This document shows, piece after piece, positions 1 to 8,855 of a stretch of 27,084 nucleotides of DNA. Numbering within the stretch: the stretch's first letter is position 1; every line of letters starts with the position of its first letter. The notes below the pieces were generated by a model, which was given only the letters and a program-made list of their open reading frames with translations, was not told the origin of the DNA and made no database searches. The stretch covers positions 1 through 27,084 of the forward strand of contig JAEYXD010000247.1 of assembly GCA_023428645.1 (NCBI GenBank), given 5' to 3'. A program made the position numbers and the translations under genes. This stretch comes from Pseudomonadota bacterium (GTDB lineage Bacteria > Pseudomonadota > Gammaproteobacteria > Steroidobacterales > Steroidobacteraceae).

Positions 1-45
1 ACTGAGCAAACGCGTGCTTGATGTTCGCGCGTCGACCAGTGCGCC

Positions 46-235
46 GGATGGTTTCGCTGGCGTCCGTTGATGGCGCATTTACCGCCTCGATCGCACACGC
101 GTTCGGTGACTCGCCACTCGAGCACGCATCCGATGACTCGCCGCGTCCATCGAACGCGCGTCCGGTGAGTTCGCTACCCCGGTCGAACATGTCGGTCAGG
201 TGAGTTCGCTACCTCCGTCAAACACGTGCGCCGGT
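46..235. repeat. Degenerate tandem repeat upstream of nuo
   Basis: A motif close to GGTGAgTTCGCtacc recurs at 105, 132, 164 and 199, with a weaker first copy near 47, at spacings of 27, 32 and 35 bases. The copies at 164-178 and 199-213 are identical over 15 bases (GGTGAGTTCGCTACC), and their downstream halves also resemble each other (ggtcgaaca and cgtcaaaca). The unequal unit lengths do not keep a reading frame and the last copies cross a stop codon, so this is better read as non-coding repeat DNA than as a repeat protein. Function unknown. Confidence 0.5.
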
Positions 236-796
236 CAGCTCCATGCTTCGTTGACCGCGCGCTCCTTCGGCGGCAATCGGCCTGGTTCGGGATGAGCGTC
301 GTGGCCCCTGAGCCCCGCTAACTAATCACGATTCCCGCTGGACGTGCTCGCGGCGTCTGGCTTTCCCGCTCTCGAAACGGCGGCGATCCCCGCAATGAGC
401 GACGTGCCATTCGGATGACGGGATGGCCAGCGCGAAAGCCCGTCCCGCCACTCGCAATTCGGCCAGGACGCGCACCCCGGTCCCTCCGATTGCAAAGATC
501 TCGCTGTTCTCTCCGCTGACCGTTACGCTCGATGTTCTCGCTTGCAGCGGAATGTTCTCGCGTTCGTTGCGGATTCGATGCGTGTCGCGGGGCGCTGCAC
601 GATCACAGAGCGCCTTTGTGTCTGACAGGGCGCATGTCTCGCGAGCGGGGCACGTGCGCTTGCCGTACGGCGAGCGATTGCCGCACAAGAACAGGCGGAA
701 AACGCAGAGCAACACTCGCCGCGCACGGCGACACACCGAGCTCGGCCCGGCCGATTGATTACGCGGGCGTGCACATTCGGAACGACTGTCGCAATT
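236..796. other. Unassigned stretch, no supported gene
   Basis: Open frames exist here on both strands (for example 423-758 on + and 326-829 on -), but their translations are rich in Arg, Ser and Cys without recognisable motifs, and no frame has a convincing ribosome binding site. A 20-base near-palindrome lies at 657-676, centred on GCCGTACGGC. I see no secG and no tRNA-Leu, genes that often precede nuoA in related proteobacteria. It may be decayed or intergenic sequence. Confidence 0.5.
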
Positions 797-821
797 TTGG
801 GTTACTGCATCGCAACTTCGC

Positions 822-830
822 TGATACAAT
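822..830 (+). promoter_or_regulatory. Extended -10 promoter of the nuo operon
   Basis: TGATACAAT fits the extended -10 pattern TGnTATAAT, with one mismatch in the hexamer (TACAAT at 825-830). No good -35 hexamer lies 16-18 bases upstream, which is typical of extended -10 promoters. Transcription would start near 837, leaving a leader of about 34 bases before nuoA. No clear operator is seen. Confidence 0.5.
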
Positions 831-870
831 CCGCGCCCGATGTCGGGCCCGGCATCGAGAGTCAGCAGCG

Positions 871-1227
871 ATGTTGCAAAACTACGTACCCATTCTCATC
901 TTCCTGGGCGTTGCCGCCGCGCTCGGCACACTGCTCATTGGTCTCGGTTTCCTCTTCGGACCGCGACGCCCGGATGCCGAAAAGAACTCGGCATACGAGT
1001 GTGGCTTCGAAGCGTTCTCCGATTCGCGCATGAAATTCGACGTGCGCTATTACCTCGTCGCGATCCTCTTCATCGTGTTCGATCTCGAGATCGCATTCCT
1101 GTTTCCGTGGGCCGTCTCGCTCGACACCGTCGGCGCGGTCGGACTTGTCGCGATGGGCATCTTCCTGCTCGTGCTCATCGTCGGTTTCGTTTATGAGTGG
1201 AAGAAGGGCGCGCTCGAATGGGATTGA
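871..1227 (+). CDS. nuoA: NADH-quinone oxidoreductase subunit A
   Basis: NuoA is a small membrane subunit at the junction of the peripheral arm and the proton-pumping arm of complex I. The 118-residue product has three hydrophobic segments (about residues 5-27, 60-82 and 87-108). It contains the family's conserved loop, visible as AYECGFEAF, with its invariant Cys, followed by KFDVRYYLVAILFIVFDLE. The ATG at 871 is chosen because the protein then begins MLQNYVPIL like other NuoA proteins; the same frame stays open further upstream, but that part is not NuoA-like. The ribosome binding site is weak (GAGA about 10 bases upstream). The last ten bases overlap nuoB. It is the first gene of the operon, behind an extended -10 promoter. 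Confidence 0.96.
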   Translation: MLQNYVPILIFLGVAAALGTLLIGLGFLFGPRRPDAEKNSAYECGFEAFSDSRMKFDVRYYLVAILFIVFDLEIAFLFPWAVSLDTVGAVGLVAMGIFLLVLIVGFVYEWKKGALEWD

Positions 1228-1721
1228 CGGCACCCACCGCTGAAACGCCCGACGCTCCCATCGCGCAGCGCGGGTTCGCAACGACCACCGTCGACAAGCT
1301 GGTCAACTGGGCGCGCACGGGCTCGATGTGGCCGATGACGTTCGGTCTCGCCTGCTGCGCCGTCGAAATGATGCACGCGGGCGCCGCGCGCTACGATCTC
1401 GACCGCTTCGGCGTCGTGTTCCGTCCGAGTCCGCGCCAGTCCGACGTGATGATCGTCGCCGGCACCCTCGTCAATAAAATGGCCCCCGCGCTTCGCAAGG
1501 TGTACGACCAGATGCCCGAGCCGCGCTGGGTCATCTCGATGGGCTCGTGCGCGAATGGCGGCGGCTACTACCACTATTCATACGCAGTCGTGCGCGGCTG
1601 CGATCGCATCGTCCCGGTGGACGTCTACGTTCCCGGCTGTCCTCCTTCGGCCGAAGCGCTGTTGTACGGCATTCTGCAATTGCAGAACAAAATCCGCCGG
1701 ACCAGCACGATTGCTCGCTGA
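1218..1721 (+). CDS. nuoB: NADH-quinone oxidoreductase subunit B
   Basis: NuoB carries iron-sulfur cluster N2, the last electron carrier before quinone, and sits at the quinone site with NuoD. The 167-residue product has the expected ligands: adjacent Cys46-Cys47 in GLACCAVEMM, Cys111 in MGSCANGG and Cys141 in VPGCPPS. WARTGSMWPMTFG just before the first pair is a family signature. The ATG at 1218 overlaps the end of nuoA by ten bases and has AAGGG at 1204-1208 as ribosome binding site. An in-frame ATG at 1197 lies deeper inside nuoA and is less likely. The N-terminus is a little shorter than in many relatives, but all cluster ligands are present. Confidence is very high. Confidence 0.97.
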   Translation: MGLTAPTAETPDAPIAQRGFATTTVDKLVNWARTGSMWPMTFGLACCAVEMMHAGAARYDLDRFGVVFRPSPRQSDVMIVAGTLVNKMAPALRKVYDQMPEPRWVISMGSCANGGGYYHYSYAVVRGCDRIVPVDVYVPGCPPSAEALLYGILQLQNKIRRTSTIAR

Positions 1722-1730
1722 GGTGCGCTC

Positions 1731-2453
1731 ATGAGTTCCCGCAGCGAGACGCTCGCCTCGACGCTGATTGCGCGCTTTGGAGACCGGCTGAAGCAGCTGC
1801 CTGTCGTCGGCGATGACGTTGCCTTCGAAGTCGCGGCGAACGATCTGCTCGCCGTCTGCCGCGAGCTGCGCAGCGATCAGGCGCTCGCGTTCGAGCAGCT
1901 GATCGATCTTTCCGGCATCGACTATCTCGACTACGGCCGCGAGGAATGGCGCACCGAGGCGTCCACCGCGACCGGTTTCAGCCGCGGTGTCGATCGCATC
2001 CGCGAATTCGTCGGCGAGTCGCGCCCGGCGCGCTTCGCCGTCGTCTATCAATTGCTGTCCGTCACGCACAACTGGCGTCTGCGCCTGCGCTGCTTCGCGC
2101 AGGACGGCGAGCCGCCCGTCATCGATTCCGTGATCGACGTGTGGGCGAGCGCCAATTGGTACGAGCGCGAGGCGTTCGATCTCTACGGCATCTTGTTCAA
2201 GGGGCATCCCGACCTGCGCCGCATCCTCACGGACTACGGCTTCATCGGTTATCCGTTCCGCAAGGACTTCCCGCTGATCGGCAACGTCGAAGTGAAATAC
2301 GACCCGGCGAAGGGCCGCGTCGTGTATCAACCCGTGACGATCGAGCCGCGCACGCTCGTGCCGCGCGTCATCCGCGACGACAACCGTTACGAGTCGAACC
2401 TGAAAGACGTGCCCGTCGGCGCCGAAGTGCACAACGGAGTCGCACGTGGCTGA
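1731..2453 (+). CDS. nuoC: NADH-quinone oxidoreductase subunit C
   Basis: NuoC (the 30 kDa subunit) is a structural subunit of the connecting module, next to NuoD. The 240-residue protein is a normal length for the stand-alone form; in E. coli it is fused to NuoD, and here the two are separate. The family signature is clear in the middle: ANWYEREAFDLYGILFKGHP, then LRRILTDYGFIGYPFRKDFP. The ATG at 1731 follows the nuoB stop by nine bases, with GAGGTG at 1720-1725 as ribosome binding site overlapping that stop. The end overlaps the nuoD start by eight bases, pointing to translational coupling. Confidence 0.96.
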   Translation: MSSRSETLASTLIARFGDRLKQLPVVGDDVAFEVAANDLLAVCRELRSDQALAFEQLIDLSGIDYLDYGREEWRTEASTATGFSRGVDRIREFVGESRPARFAVVYQLLSVTHNWRLRLRCFAQDGEPPVIDSVIDVWASANWYEREAFDLYGILFKGHPDLRRILTDYGFIGYPFRKDFPLIGNVEVKYDPAKGRVVYQPVTIEPRTLVPRVIRDDNRYESNLKDVPVGAEVHNGVARG

Positions 2454-3699
2454 GATTCGCAATTTCACTTTGAACTTCGGTCCGCAGCATCCCGCTGCGC
2501 ACGGCGTCCTGCGTCTCGTGCTCGAGATGGACGGCGAAGTGATTCAAAAGGCCGATCCGCACATCGGTCTGTTGCATCGCGCGACCGAGAAGCTGGCCGA
2601 ATCGAAGCCGTTCAATCAGTCGATCGGCTACATGGACCGGCTCGATTACGTGTCGATGATGTGCAACGAGCACGCGTATGTCATGGCGATCGAGAAGCTG
2701 CTCGGCATCACGCCGCCGCTGCGCGCGCAATACATCCGCACGATGTTCGACGAAATCACGCGCATCCTGAATCACTTGATGTGGCTCGGCGCGCACGGCC
2801 TCGACATCGGCGCGATGACCGTCTTCCTGTACGCGTTCCGCGAGCGCGAGGACCTGATGGACTGCTACGAAGCCGTCTCGGGCACGCGCATGCACGCGAC
2901 CTACTTTCGGCCGGGCGGTGTGTATCGCGATCTGCCGGAAACGCTGCCGAAGTATCAGCCGTCGAAGTGGCGCTCGCAGAAGGATGTCGACAAGCTCAAC
3001 GAGCGTCGCAGCGGCAGCCTGCTCGATTTCATCGAGGACTTCACCAACCGCTTCCCGGCATGCGTCGACGAATACGAGACGCTGCTGACCGACAATCGCA
3101 TCTGGAAGCAGCGCACCGTGAACATCGGCGTCGTGACGCCGGAGCGCGCGCTGCAGCTCGGCTTCACCGGTCCCATGATTCGCGGCTCGGGCATCGCGTG
3201 GGATCTGCGCAAGAAGCAGCCGTACGAAGTCTACGGCCAGATGGATTTTGACATTCCGGTCGGCGTCAACGGCGACTGCTACGACCGCTATCTCGTGCGC
3301 ATCGAGGAGATGCGGCAATCGAATCGCATCATCCGGCAGTGCGTCGATTGGTTGAAGCACAATCCGGGCCCGATCATGACGTCGGACCGCAAGGTTGCGC
3401 CGCCCGCGCGTGAAGACATGAAGGGCGACATGGAATCGCTCATTCACCACTTCAAGCTGTTCACCGAGGGCTACTGCGTGCCCGAGGGCGAGACGTACGC
3501 GGCCGTCGAGGCGCCGAAGGGCGAGTTCGGCATCTGGCTCGTCTCCGACGGCGCGAACAAACCGTATCGCCTGAAGTGCCGCGCGCCGGGCTTCCCGCAT
3601 CTCGCGTCGCTCGAGGAAATGGTGAAGGGCCACCTGCTCGCGGACGTCGTCGCGGTGATCGGCACTCAAGACATCGTGTTCGGGGAAATCGATCGGTGA
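2446..3699 (+). CDS. nuoD: NADH-quinone oxidoreductase subunit D
   Basis: NuoD (the 49 kDa subunit) forms the quinone-binding pocket with NuoB and is related to the large subunit of NiFe hydrogenases. The 417-residue protein opens with the hallmark FGPQHPAAHGVLRL, followed by HIGLLHRATEK and YMDRLDYVSMMCNEHAY, and ends EIDR as is usual. The start is a GTG at 2446 inside the end of nuoC, with CGGAG at 2434-2438 in front. The hydrogenase metal-binding Cys are absent, as expected for complex I. Its stop shares bases with the GTG of nuoE (GTGA at 3696-3699). Confidence 0.97.
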   Translation: MAEIRNFTLNFGPQHPAAHGVLRLVLEMDGEVIQKADPHIGLLHRATEKLAESKPFNQSIGYMDRLDYVSMMCNEHAYVMAIEKLLGITPPLRAQYIRTMFDEITRILNHLMWLGAHGLDIGAMTVFLYAFREREDLMDCYEAVSGTRMHATYFRPGGVYRDLPETLPKYQPSKWRSQKDVDKLNERRSGSLLDFIEDFTNRFPACVDEYETLLTDNRIWKQRTVNIGVVTPERALQLGFTGPMIRGSGIAWDLRKKQPYEVYGQMDFDIPVGVNGDCYDRYLVRIEEMRQSNRIIRQCVDWLKHNPGPIMTSDRKVAPPAREDMKGDMESLIHHFKLFTEGYCVPEGETYAAVEAPKGEFGIWLVSDGANKPYRLKCRAPGFPHLASLEEMVKGHLLADVVAVIGTQDIVFGEIDR

Positions 3700-4223
3700 A
3701 CGAAGCGACTCACACTGCTGCACACGGTAGCGAGACGGGCAACGGCGGCTTGTCGGATCACGCCAAGCACGAGATCGATTCCTGGCTCGCGAAGTTTCCG
3801 CCGGATCGCAAGCGCTCGGCGGTGCTCGCGGCGCTGCGCACCGTGCAGCACGACAACGGCGGCTATCTCACGAAAGAGTCGATGGATGCCGTCGCCGATT
3901 ACCTCGGCCTGCCGAAGATCCAGGTGTACGAGGTCGCGACGTTCTATTCGATGTTCGAGACGAAGCCAGTGGGCCGTCATCACATCTCGGTGTGCACGAA
4001 CATCTCGTGCATGTTGTGCGGCGGGGATGAAATCCTCGCGCACGTCGAGAAGCGGCTCGGCATCAAGGTCGGCGAGAGCACGGCGGACGGCCGCTTCTTC
4101 CTGAAGCGCGAAGAAGAATGCCTGGCCGCGTGCAACAACGCGCCGATGATGATGGTGGATCACGTGTACTACGAGAATCTGACGCCGCAGAAGGTCGACG
4201 AGATTCTCGACGAGCACAAGTAA
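3696..4223 (+). CDS. nuoE: NADH-quinone oxidoreductase subunit E
   Basis: NuoE (the 24 kDa subunit) is a thioredoxin-fold protein holding the [2Fe-2S] cluster N1a next to the flavin of NuoF. In the 175-residue product the ligands are Cys100 and Cys105 (CTNISC) and Cys142 and Cys146 (CLAAC). PKIQVYEVATFYSMF is the expected helix before the domain. The start is a GTG whose last two bases open the nuoD stop (GTGA), with GGGGA at 3682-3686 upstream. The frame is open further upstream within nuoD, but that part is not NuoE-like. The first 20 or so residues are polar and not conserved. Confidence 0.95.
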   Translation: MNEATHTAAHGSETGNGGLSDHAKHEIDSWLAKFPPDRKRSAVLAALRTVQHDNGGYLTKESMDAVADYLGLPKIQVYEVATFYSMFETKPVGRHHISVCTNISCMLCGGDEILAHVEKRLGIKVGESTADGRFFLKREEECLAACNNAPMMMVDHVYYENLTPQKVDEILDEHK

Positions 4224-4242
4224 CCGTCCCCAAGTAGTCGTC

Positions 4243-5550
4243 ATGACCAAAGAGTTTGCCAAGAATCAGGTCTGCTTCGAGCCGCTCGGCATGGAGCGCT
4301 CGTGGGAGCTCGAAACGTACCGCAAGATCGGCGGCTATCAGGCGTGGGAGAAGATCCTGCGCGAGAAGACGCCGCGCGAGCAGATCATCGAGGAAGTGAA
4401 GGCGTCGGGTTTGCGCGGCCGCGGCGGCGCAGGCTTTCCGACGGGCATGAAGTGGAGCTTCATGCCGCGCAACGCGCCCATCCAGAAATACGTGGTCTGC
4501 AATTCCGACGAGAGCGAGCCCGGCACCTGCCATGACCGCGACATCCTGCGCTACAACCCGCATTCCTTGATCGAAGGCATGGCGATCGGCGGTTACGCGA
4601 TGGGTGCGACCGTCGGCTACAACTACATTCGCGGCGAGTTCCTCGCGGAGCCCGTGCCGCGCTTCGAAGCAGCGCTGCAGGAAGCGTATGCGGCGGGGCT
4701 GCTCGGCAAGAATCTGCTCGGCTCCGGCATCGACTTCGATCTGCATACGTATGTCGGCGCCGGCGCGTACATCTGCGGTGAAGAGACCGCGCTGCTCGAA
4801 TCGCTGGAAGGCAAGCAGGGCCGGCCGCGCTTCAAGCCGCCATTCCCCGCGAACTTCGGCCTGTACGGCAAGCCGACGACGATCAACAACACGCAAAGCT
4901 ATGCGTCCGTGCCGACGATCCTGCGCAAGGGCGCGAAATGGTTCGTCGACCTGGGCGTGCCGAATTCGGCGGGCACGATGATCTTTTCGGTCTCGGGCCA
5001 CGTGAACAAGCCGCAGAACATCGAGCTGCCGCTCGGCATTCCGTTCAAGGATCTCCTCGAGATCTGCGGCGGCGTGCGCGGGGGCCGCAAGCTGAAGGCC
5101 GTGATTCCGGGCGGCGTCTCCGTGCCGGTCGTGCCCGGCGACATCATGATGCAGGCCAACCTCGACTACGACTCGGTGAAAAAGGCCGGCTCGGCGCTCG
5201 GTACTGGCTCGCTGATCGTGATGGACGAGACGACTTGCATGGTCAAGACGCTCGAGCGCATCTCGCGTTTCTATTACGCCGAGTCGTGCGGTCAATGCAC
5301 GCCGTGCCGTGAGGGCACGGGTTGGATGAATCGCGTCATCAAACGCATCCTGGCGGGAGAGGGCAAGAAGACCGATCTCGACATGCTCGTGGACGTCGCG
5401 AACAAGATCGAAGGTCACACGATCTGCGCGTTCGGCGATGCCGCCGCGTGGCCCGTGCAGAGCTTCATGAAACATTACCGGCACGAGTTCGAATACATGA
5501 TCGAGCACGGCCACAGCATCGTCGAGCGCGACAAGCGCCGCGCCGCCTGA
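4243..5550 (+). CDS. nuoF: NADH-quinone oxidoreductase subunit F
   Basis: NuoF (the 51 kDa subunit) binds NADH and FMN and carries [4Fe-4S] cluster N3; it is the entry point for electrons. The 435-residue protein shows the glycine-rich nucleotide site GRGGAGFPTGMKW (residues 59-71), the FMN region SDESEPGTCHDR, the GEETALLESLEGKQG segment, and cluster ligands Cys349, Cys352 and Cys355 in SCGQCTPCREG plus Cys395 in HTICAFGD. The ATG lies 19 bases after the nuoE stop. A clear Shine-Dalgarno is not visible there, so translation may rely on coupling or on a weak site. All catalytic features are present. Confidence 0.97.
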   Translation: MTKEFAKNQVCFEPLGMERSWELETYRKIGGYQAWEKILREKTPREQIIEEVKASGLRGRGGAGFPTGMKWSFMPRNAPIQKYVVCNSDESEPGTCHDRDILRYNPHSLIEGMAIGGYAMGATVGYNYIRGEFLAEPVPRFEAALQEAYAAGLLGKNLLGSGIDFDLHTYVGAGAYICGEETALLESLEGKQGRPRFKPPFPANFGLYGKPTTINNTQSYASVPTILRKGAKWFVDLGVPNSAGTMIFSVSGHVNKPQNIELPLGIPFKDLLEICGGVRGGRKLKAVIPGGVSVPVVPGDIMMQANLDYDSVKKAGSALGTGSLIVMDETTCMVKTLERISRFYYAESCGQCTPCREGTGWMNRVIKRILAGEGKKTDLDMLVDVANKIEGHTICAFGDAAAWPVQSFMKHYRHEFEYMIEHGHSIVERDKRRAA

Positions 5551-5563
5551 CCGCGTAAATCCT

Positions 5564-7750
5564 ATGAGCGCTGCACCTCCCTCAGACATCGTCAACATCG
5601 AAGTGAACGGCGTGCCCATGCAGGCACGCAAGGGTCAGATGGTGATCCAGGTGACGGACGCGAACGACGTGTACGTCCCGCGCTTCTGTTACCACGAAAA
5701 GCTCGCCATCGCGGCGAATTGCCGCATGTGCCTCGTCGAAGTCGAAAAGGCGCCGAAGCCGCTGCCTGCGTGCGCGACACCGGTCGCCGAGGGCATGAAG
5801 GTCTTCACGAAGTCGGCCAAGGCGATCGCCGCGCAAAAGGCGGTGATGGAGTTCCTGCTCATCAATCATCCGCTCGACTGCCCGATCTGCGACCAGGGCG
5901 GTGAGTGCGAGCTGCAGGATCTCGCGATGGGCTTCGGCCGCGGCATCTCGCGCTACACCGAGCGCAAGCGTGTCGTGAAGGACAAGAATCTCGGCCCGCT
6001 CGTGTCCACGGACATGACACGCTGCATTCATTGCACGCGCTGCGTACGCTTCACGCAGGAGATCCAGGGCTTCCAGCAGCTCGGCACCGTCGGACGCGGC
6101 GAGATGACCGAGATCGGCACGTTCATCGAGCGCGCCGTCGATCACGAGCTGTCCGCGAACATCATCGACCTGTGTCCGGTCGGCGCGCTGAACAACAAGC
6201 CGTATCGCTATCGCGCGCGCGCCTGGGAAATGACCCAGCATCCGCTCGTTTCGCCGCACGACAGCGTCGGCACGAACATCTTCGCGCACGTGCTGCGCGG
6301 CCGCGTCATGCGCATCGTGCCGCGTGCGAACGAAGACGTGAACGAGACGTGGATCGCCGACCGCGACCGCTTCAGCTATCAAGGCATCTACAGCGAAGAC
6401 CGTCTGATGAAGCCGCTCGTTCGCGAGAACGGCGTGTGGCAGGAAATCGAATGGGAGCAGGCGCTGCAGCTCGTCGCGGAGCGTCTCGGACGCATCGCGA
6501 AGCAGCACGGCGGCGCCCAGCTCGGCGCGCTCGCTGCGCCGACCGCGACGCTCGAAGAGCTGTATCTGCTCGGCCGCATCACGCGCGGGCTCGGCAGCCC
6601 GAATCTCGATCATCGCCTGCAGCGCAGCGATTTCCGCGACGCCGCGAGCGAGCCGCTCGTGCCGACGCTCGGCTGCTCGATCGCCGAGCTCGAAACCGCG
6701 AGCGCCGTGCTCGTCGTCGGCTCGAACCTGCGCAAGGAAGTGCCGATTCTCGCGCACCGCATTCGCAAGGCCGCGCTGCGCGGCGGACGCGTCAGCTTCA
6801 TCACGCCGCATCGTCACGAATACATGTTCCCGATCGCGGCCTACCTGGCATCGAACGGCCTCGACATGTTCGCGCATCTGGTGAACGTCGCAGCCGCCGC
6901 GGTCGCCGCGAGCGGCAAGCCCGCGCCGGCCTCGATCGCCGCCCTCATTGCCACTGCGCAACCGAACGACGACCATCGTGCGATCGCTCAGCAGCTGAGC
7001 GATGGCGCGGGCCGCTTGATCTTGTTGGGTGCGATCGCCCAGCGCGACCCGGCTTTCGCCGATCTGCGGCTGGTCGCGAGCGCGGTGGCGGAGCTGACTG
7101 GCGCCACGCTCGGTTATCTCCCCGAAGGCGGCAATGCCGTCGGCGCGCATCTCGCGGGCGTCCTGCCGCATCGAGGTGTCGGCGGTGTCGCGGCGGAGGC
7201 GAGCGGCTTGAACGTCGCCGACATGCTTGCCGCGAAGCTCAAGAGCTACATCGTTTTCGGCGCGGTCGAGCCGCAATTCGACATCGCCGCGTCGGGCGCC
7301 GTCGAAGCGCTGAAGAACGCGGAATTCGTCGTGGCACTGTCGCCGTATTCGAGCGCGCGGGAGTTCGCGGACGTCATCCTGCCGATCGGCACGTTCGCCG
7401 AGACGTCCGGCACGTACGTCAATCTGGAAGGCCGCTGGCAAAGCGTGCCTGGCGCCGCGAAGCCCGTGGGCGATTCCCGCCCGGGTTGGAAGGTGCTGCG
7501 CGTCCTCGGCAATCTGTTGAACCTGTCCGGCTTCGAATACACGAGCTCGGATCAGATCACCGAGGAAGTGCGCGCGGCCGTGAGGGTGGCGGGCGAAGTC
7601 GCGCAGCAAGCGAGTGCGCGGACGCTGCAGGCGCGAGCCGCGGCGGCCGGTAGCCCGCGCGAGCTCGGGATCTACCAGATCGATGCGATGGTGCGCCGCT
7701 CGCAGGCGCTGCAAAGCACGCCGGAAGCAGCACGGGAGCAGGGCAAGTGA
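5564..7750 (+). CDS. nuoG: NADH-quinone oxidoreductase subunit G
   Basis: NuoG (the 75 kDa subunit) passes electrons from the flavin module towards NuoI. The 728-residue protein has an N-terminal ferredoxin domain with [2Fe-2S] ligands Cys42, Cys53, Cys56 and Cys70; then His102, Cys106, Cys109 and Cys115 for one [4Fe-4S] cluster; then Cys154, Cys157, Cys160 and Cys204 for the next. The rest is the molybdopterin-oxidoreductase-like domain, which in this family carries no molybdenum. The extra N7 cluster of some NuoG proteins is absent: the segment after residue 225 reads HPLVSPHDSVGTN, without Cys. The stop overlaps the GTG of nuoH (GTGA at 7747-7750). The last 100 residues are Ala-rich and variable. 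Confidence 0.97.
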   Translation: MSAAPPSDIVNIEVNGVPMQARKGQMVIQVTDANDVYVPRFCYHEKLAIAANCRMCLVEVEKAPKPLPACATPVAEGMKVFTKSAKAIAAQKAVMEFLLINHPLDCPICDQGGECELQDLAMGFGRGISRYTERKRVVKDKNLGPLVSTDMTRCIHCTRCVRFTQEIQGFQQLGTVGRGEMTEIGTFIERAVDHELSANIIDLCPVGALNNKPYRYRARAWEMTQHPLVSPHDSVGTNIFAHVLRGRVMRIVPRANEDVNETWIADRDRFSYQGIYSEDRLMKPLVRENGVWQEIEWEQALQLVAERLGRIAKQHGGAQLGALAAPTATLEELYLLGRITRGLGSPNLDHRLQRSDFRDAASEPLVPTLGCSIAELETASAVLVVGSNLRKEVPILAHRIRKAALRGGRVSFITPHRHEYMFPIAAYLASNGLDMFAHLVNVAAAAVAASGKPAPASIAALIATAQPNDDHRAIAQQLSDGAGRLILLGAIAQRDPAFADLRLVASAVAELTGATLGYLPEGGNAVGAHLAGVLPHRGVGGVAAEASGLNVADMLAAKLKSYIVFGAVEPQFDIAASGAVEALKNAEFVVALSPYSSAREFADVILPIGTFAETSGTYVNLEGRWQSVPGAAKPVGDSRPGWKVLRVLGNLLNLSGFEYTSSDQITEEVRAAVRVAGEVAQQASARTLQARAAAAGSPRELGIYQIDAMVRRSQALQSTPEAAREQGK

Positions 7751-8826
7751 GTCTCGTCCCTCCATTCGTCGCCGATTTGTTGTCGTTCCTGCCGGAGTGG
7801 GTGCAGGCGATCGTCTATTACGGCGTCATCGCGCTGCTGATCTTCATTCCGATCATCCTGATGATGGCGCTGCTGACGTGGGTCGAGCGCCGCGTGATCG
7901 GTTCGATTCAGGCGCGCATCGGCCCGAATCGCGTCGGGCCGCTCGGGCTGCTGCAGCCGATCGCGGACGTCGTGAAGCTGCTGCTCAAGGAAATCATCAT
8001 TCCCACGAGCGCGAACCGGCTGATGTTCATCGTCGCGCCGTTGCTCGCGCTCATTCCCGCGCTGTGCACCTGGGCCGTCGTGCCGTTGTCGCCGAGCTTC
8101 ACGGTCGCCGACATCAATGCCGGGTTGTTGTACATCCTCGCGCTCACGTCCGCGGGCGTGTACGGCGTGATCCTCGCCGGCTGGGCCGCGAACTCGAAGT
8201 ACGCCTTCCTCGGCGCGATGCGCGCGGCGGCGCAGATGGTCGCCTACGAAATCGCGATGGGCTTTGCGCTCGTCGGCGTCGTCATGGCCGCGGGCTCGCT
8301 GAATCTGGGCGAGATCATCGAAGCGCAGCGCGGCGTCGGCGGCTATTTCATCTGGTGGCTGTTGCCGCTGTTCGTCGTCTATTTCATTTCCGGCATCGCC
8401 GAGACGAACCGCGCGCCGTTCGACGTCGTCGAGGGCGAATCCGAGATCGTCGCCGGCTTCCACGTCGACTACTCGGGCATGGCGTTCGCCGTGTTCTTCG
8501 TCGCCGAGTACGTCAACATGATCCTGATCTCGGCGCTCACCGCGATCTTCTTCTTCGGCGGCTGGCTGTCGCCGTTCGAAGGCTGGAATCTGCCGGGCTG
8601 GCTGGCCTTCCTCAACTCGGATCACTGGTTCGTCGGCTTCCTCTGGCTGTTCGTGAAGATCTGGTTCTTCCTGTTCTGCTTCCTGTGGTTCCGTGCGACG
8701 TTCCCGCGCTACCGCTACGACCAGATCATGCGCCTGGGCTGGAAGGTCTTCATTCCGGTCACGCTGGTGTGGATCGCGGTCGAGATGGTGCTGGCGTACT
8801 TCAAGGTCGGACCCTGGGCGGCCTGA
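7747..8826 (+). CDS. nuoH: NADH-quinone oxidoreductase subunit H
   Basis: NuoH (ND1) is the membrane subunit that completes the quinone chamber and links redox chemistry to the pump. The 359-residue protein has about eight to nine hydrophobic segments. It carries the loop ERRVIGSIQARIGPNRVGP just after the first helix and the signature GIAETNRAPFDVVEGESE, followed by VAGFHVDYSGMAFAVFF; the acidic residues in these loops are the conserved ones. The start is GTG at 7747, overlapping the nuoG stop, so translation is probably coupled. Length and signatures are normal. Confidence 0.97.
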   Translation: MSLVPPFVADLLSFLPEWVQAIVYYGVIALLIFIPIILMMALLTWVERRVIGSIQARIGPNRVGPLGLLQPIADVVKLLLKEIIIPTSANRLMFIVAPLLALIPALCTWAVVPLSPSFTVADINAGLLYILALTSAGVYGVILAGWAANSKYAFLGAMRAAAQMVAYEIAMGFALVGVVMAAGSLNLGEIIEAQRGVGGYFIWWLLPLFVVYFISGIAETNRAPFDVVEGESEIVAGFHVDYSGMAFAVFFVAEYVNMILISALTAIFFFGGWLSPFEGWNLPGWLAFLNSDHWFVGFLWLFVKIWFFLFCFLWFRATFPRYRYDQIMRLGWKVFIPVTLVWIAVEMVLAYFKVGPWAA

Positions 8827-8855
8827 GCCCGGCAGCCAGCGATTAGGAATTTACG

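Noticed and set aside
18..203. A small plus-strand frame through the repeat array as a repeat protein
   Set aside because: The repeat units are not multiples of three and the frame ends inside the array, so a repeat protein is unlikely.
326..829. A 167-codon minus-strand frame upstream of nuoA as a possible protein gene
   Set aside because: It is Arg-, Ser- and Cys-rich, has no motif or ribosome binding site, and crosses the probable nuo promoter.
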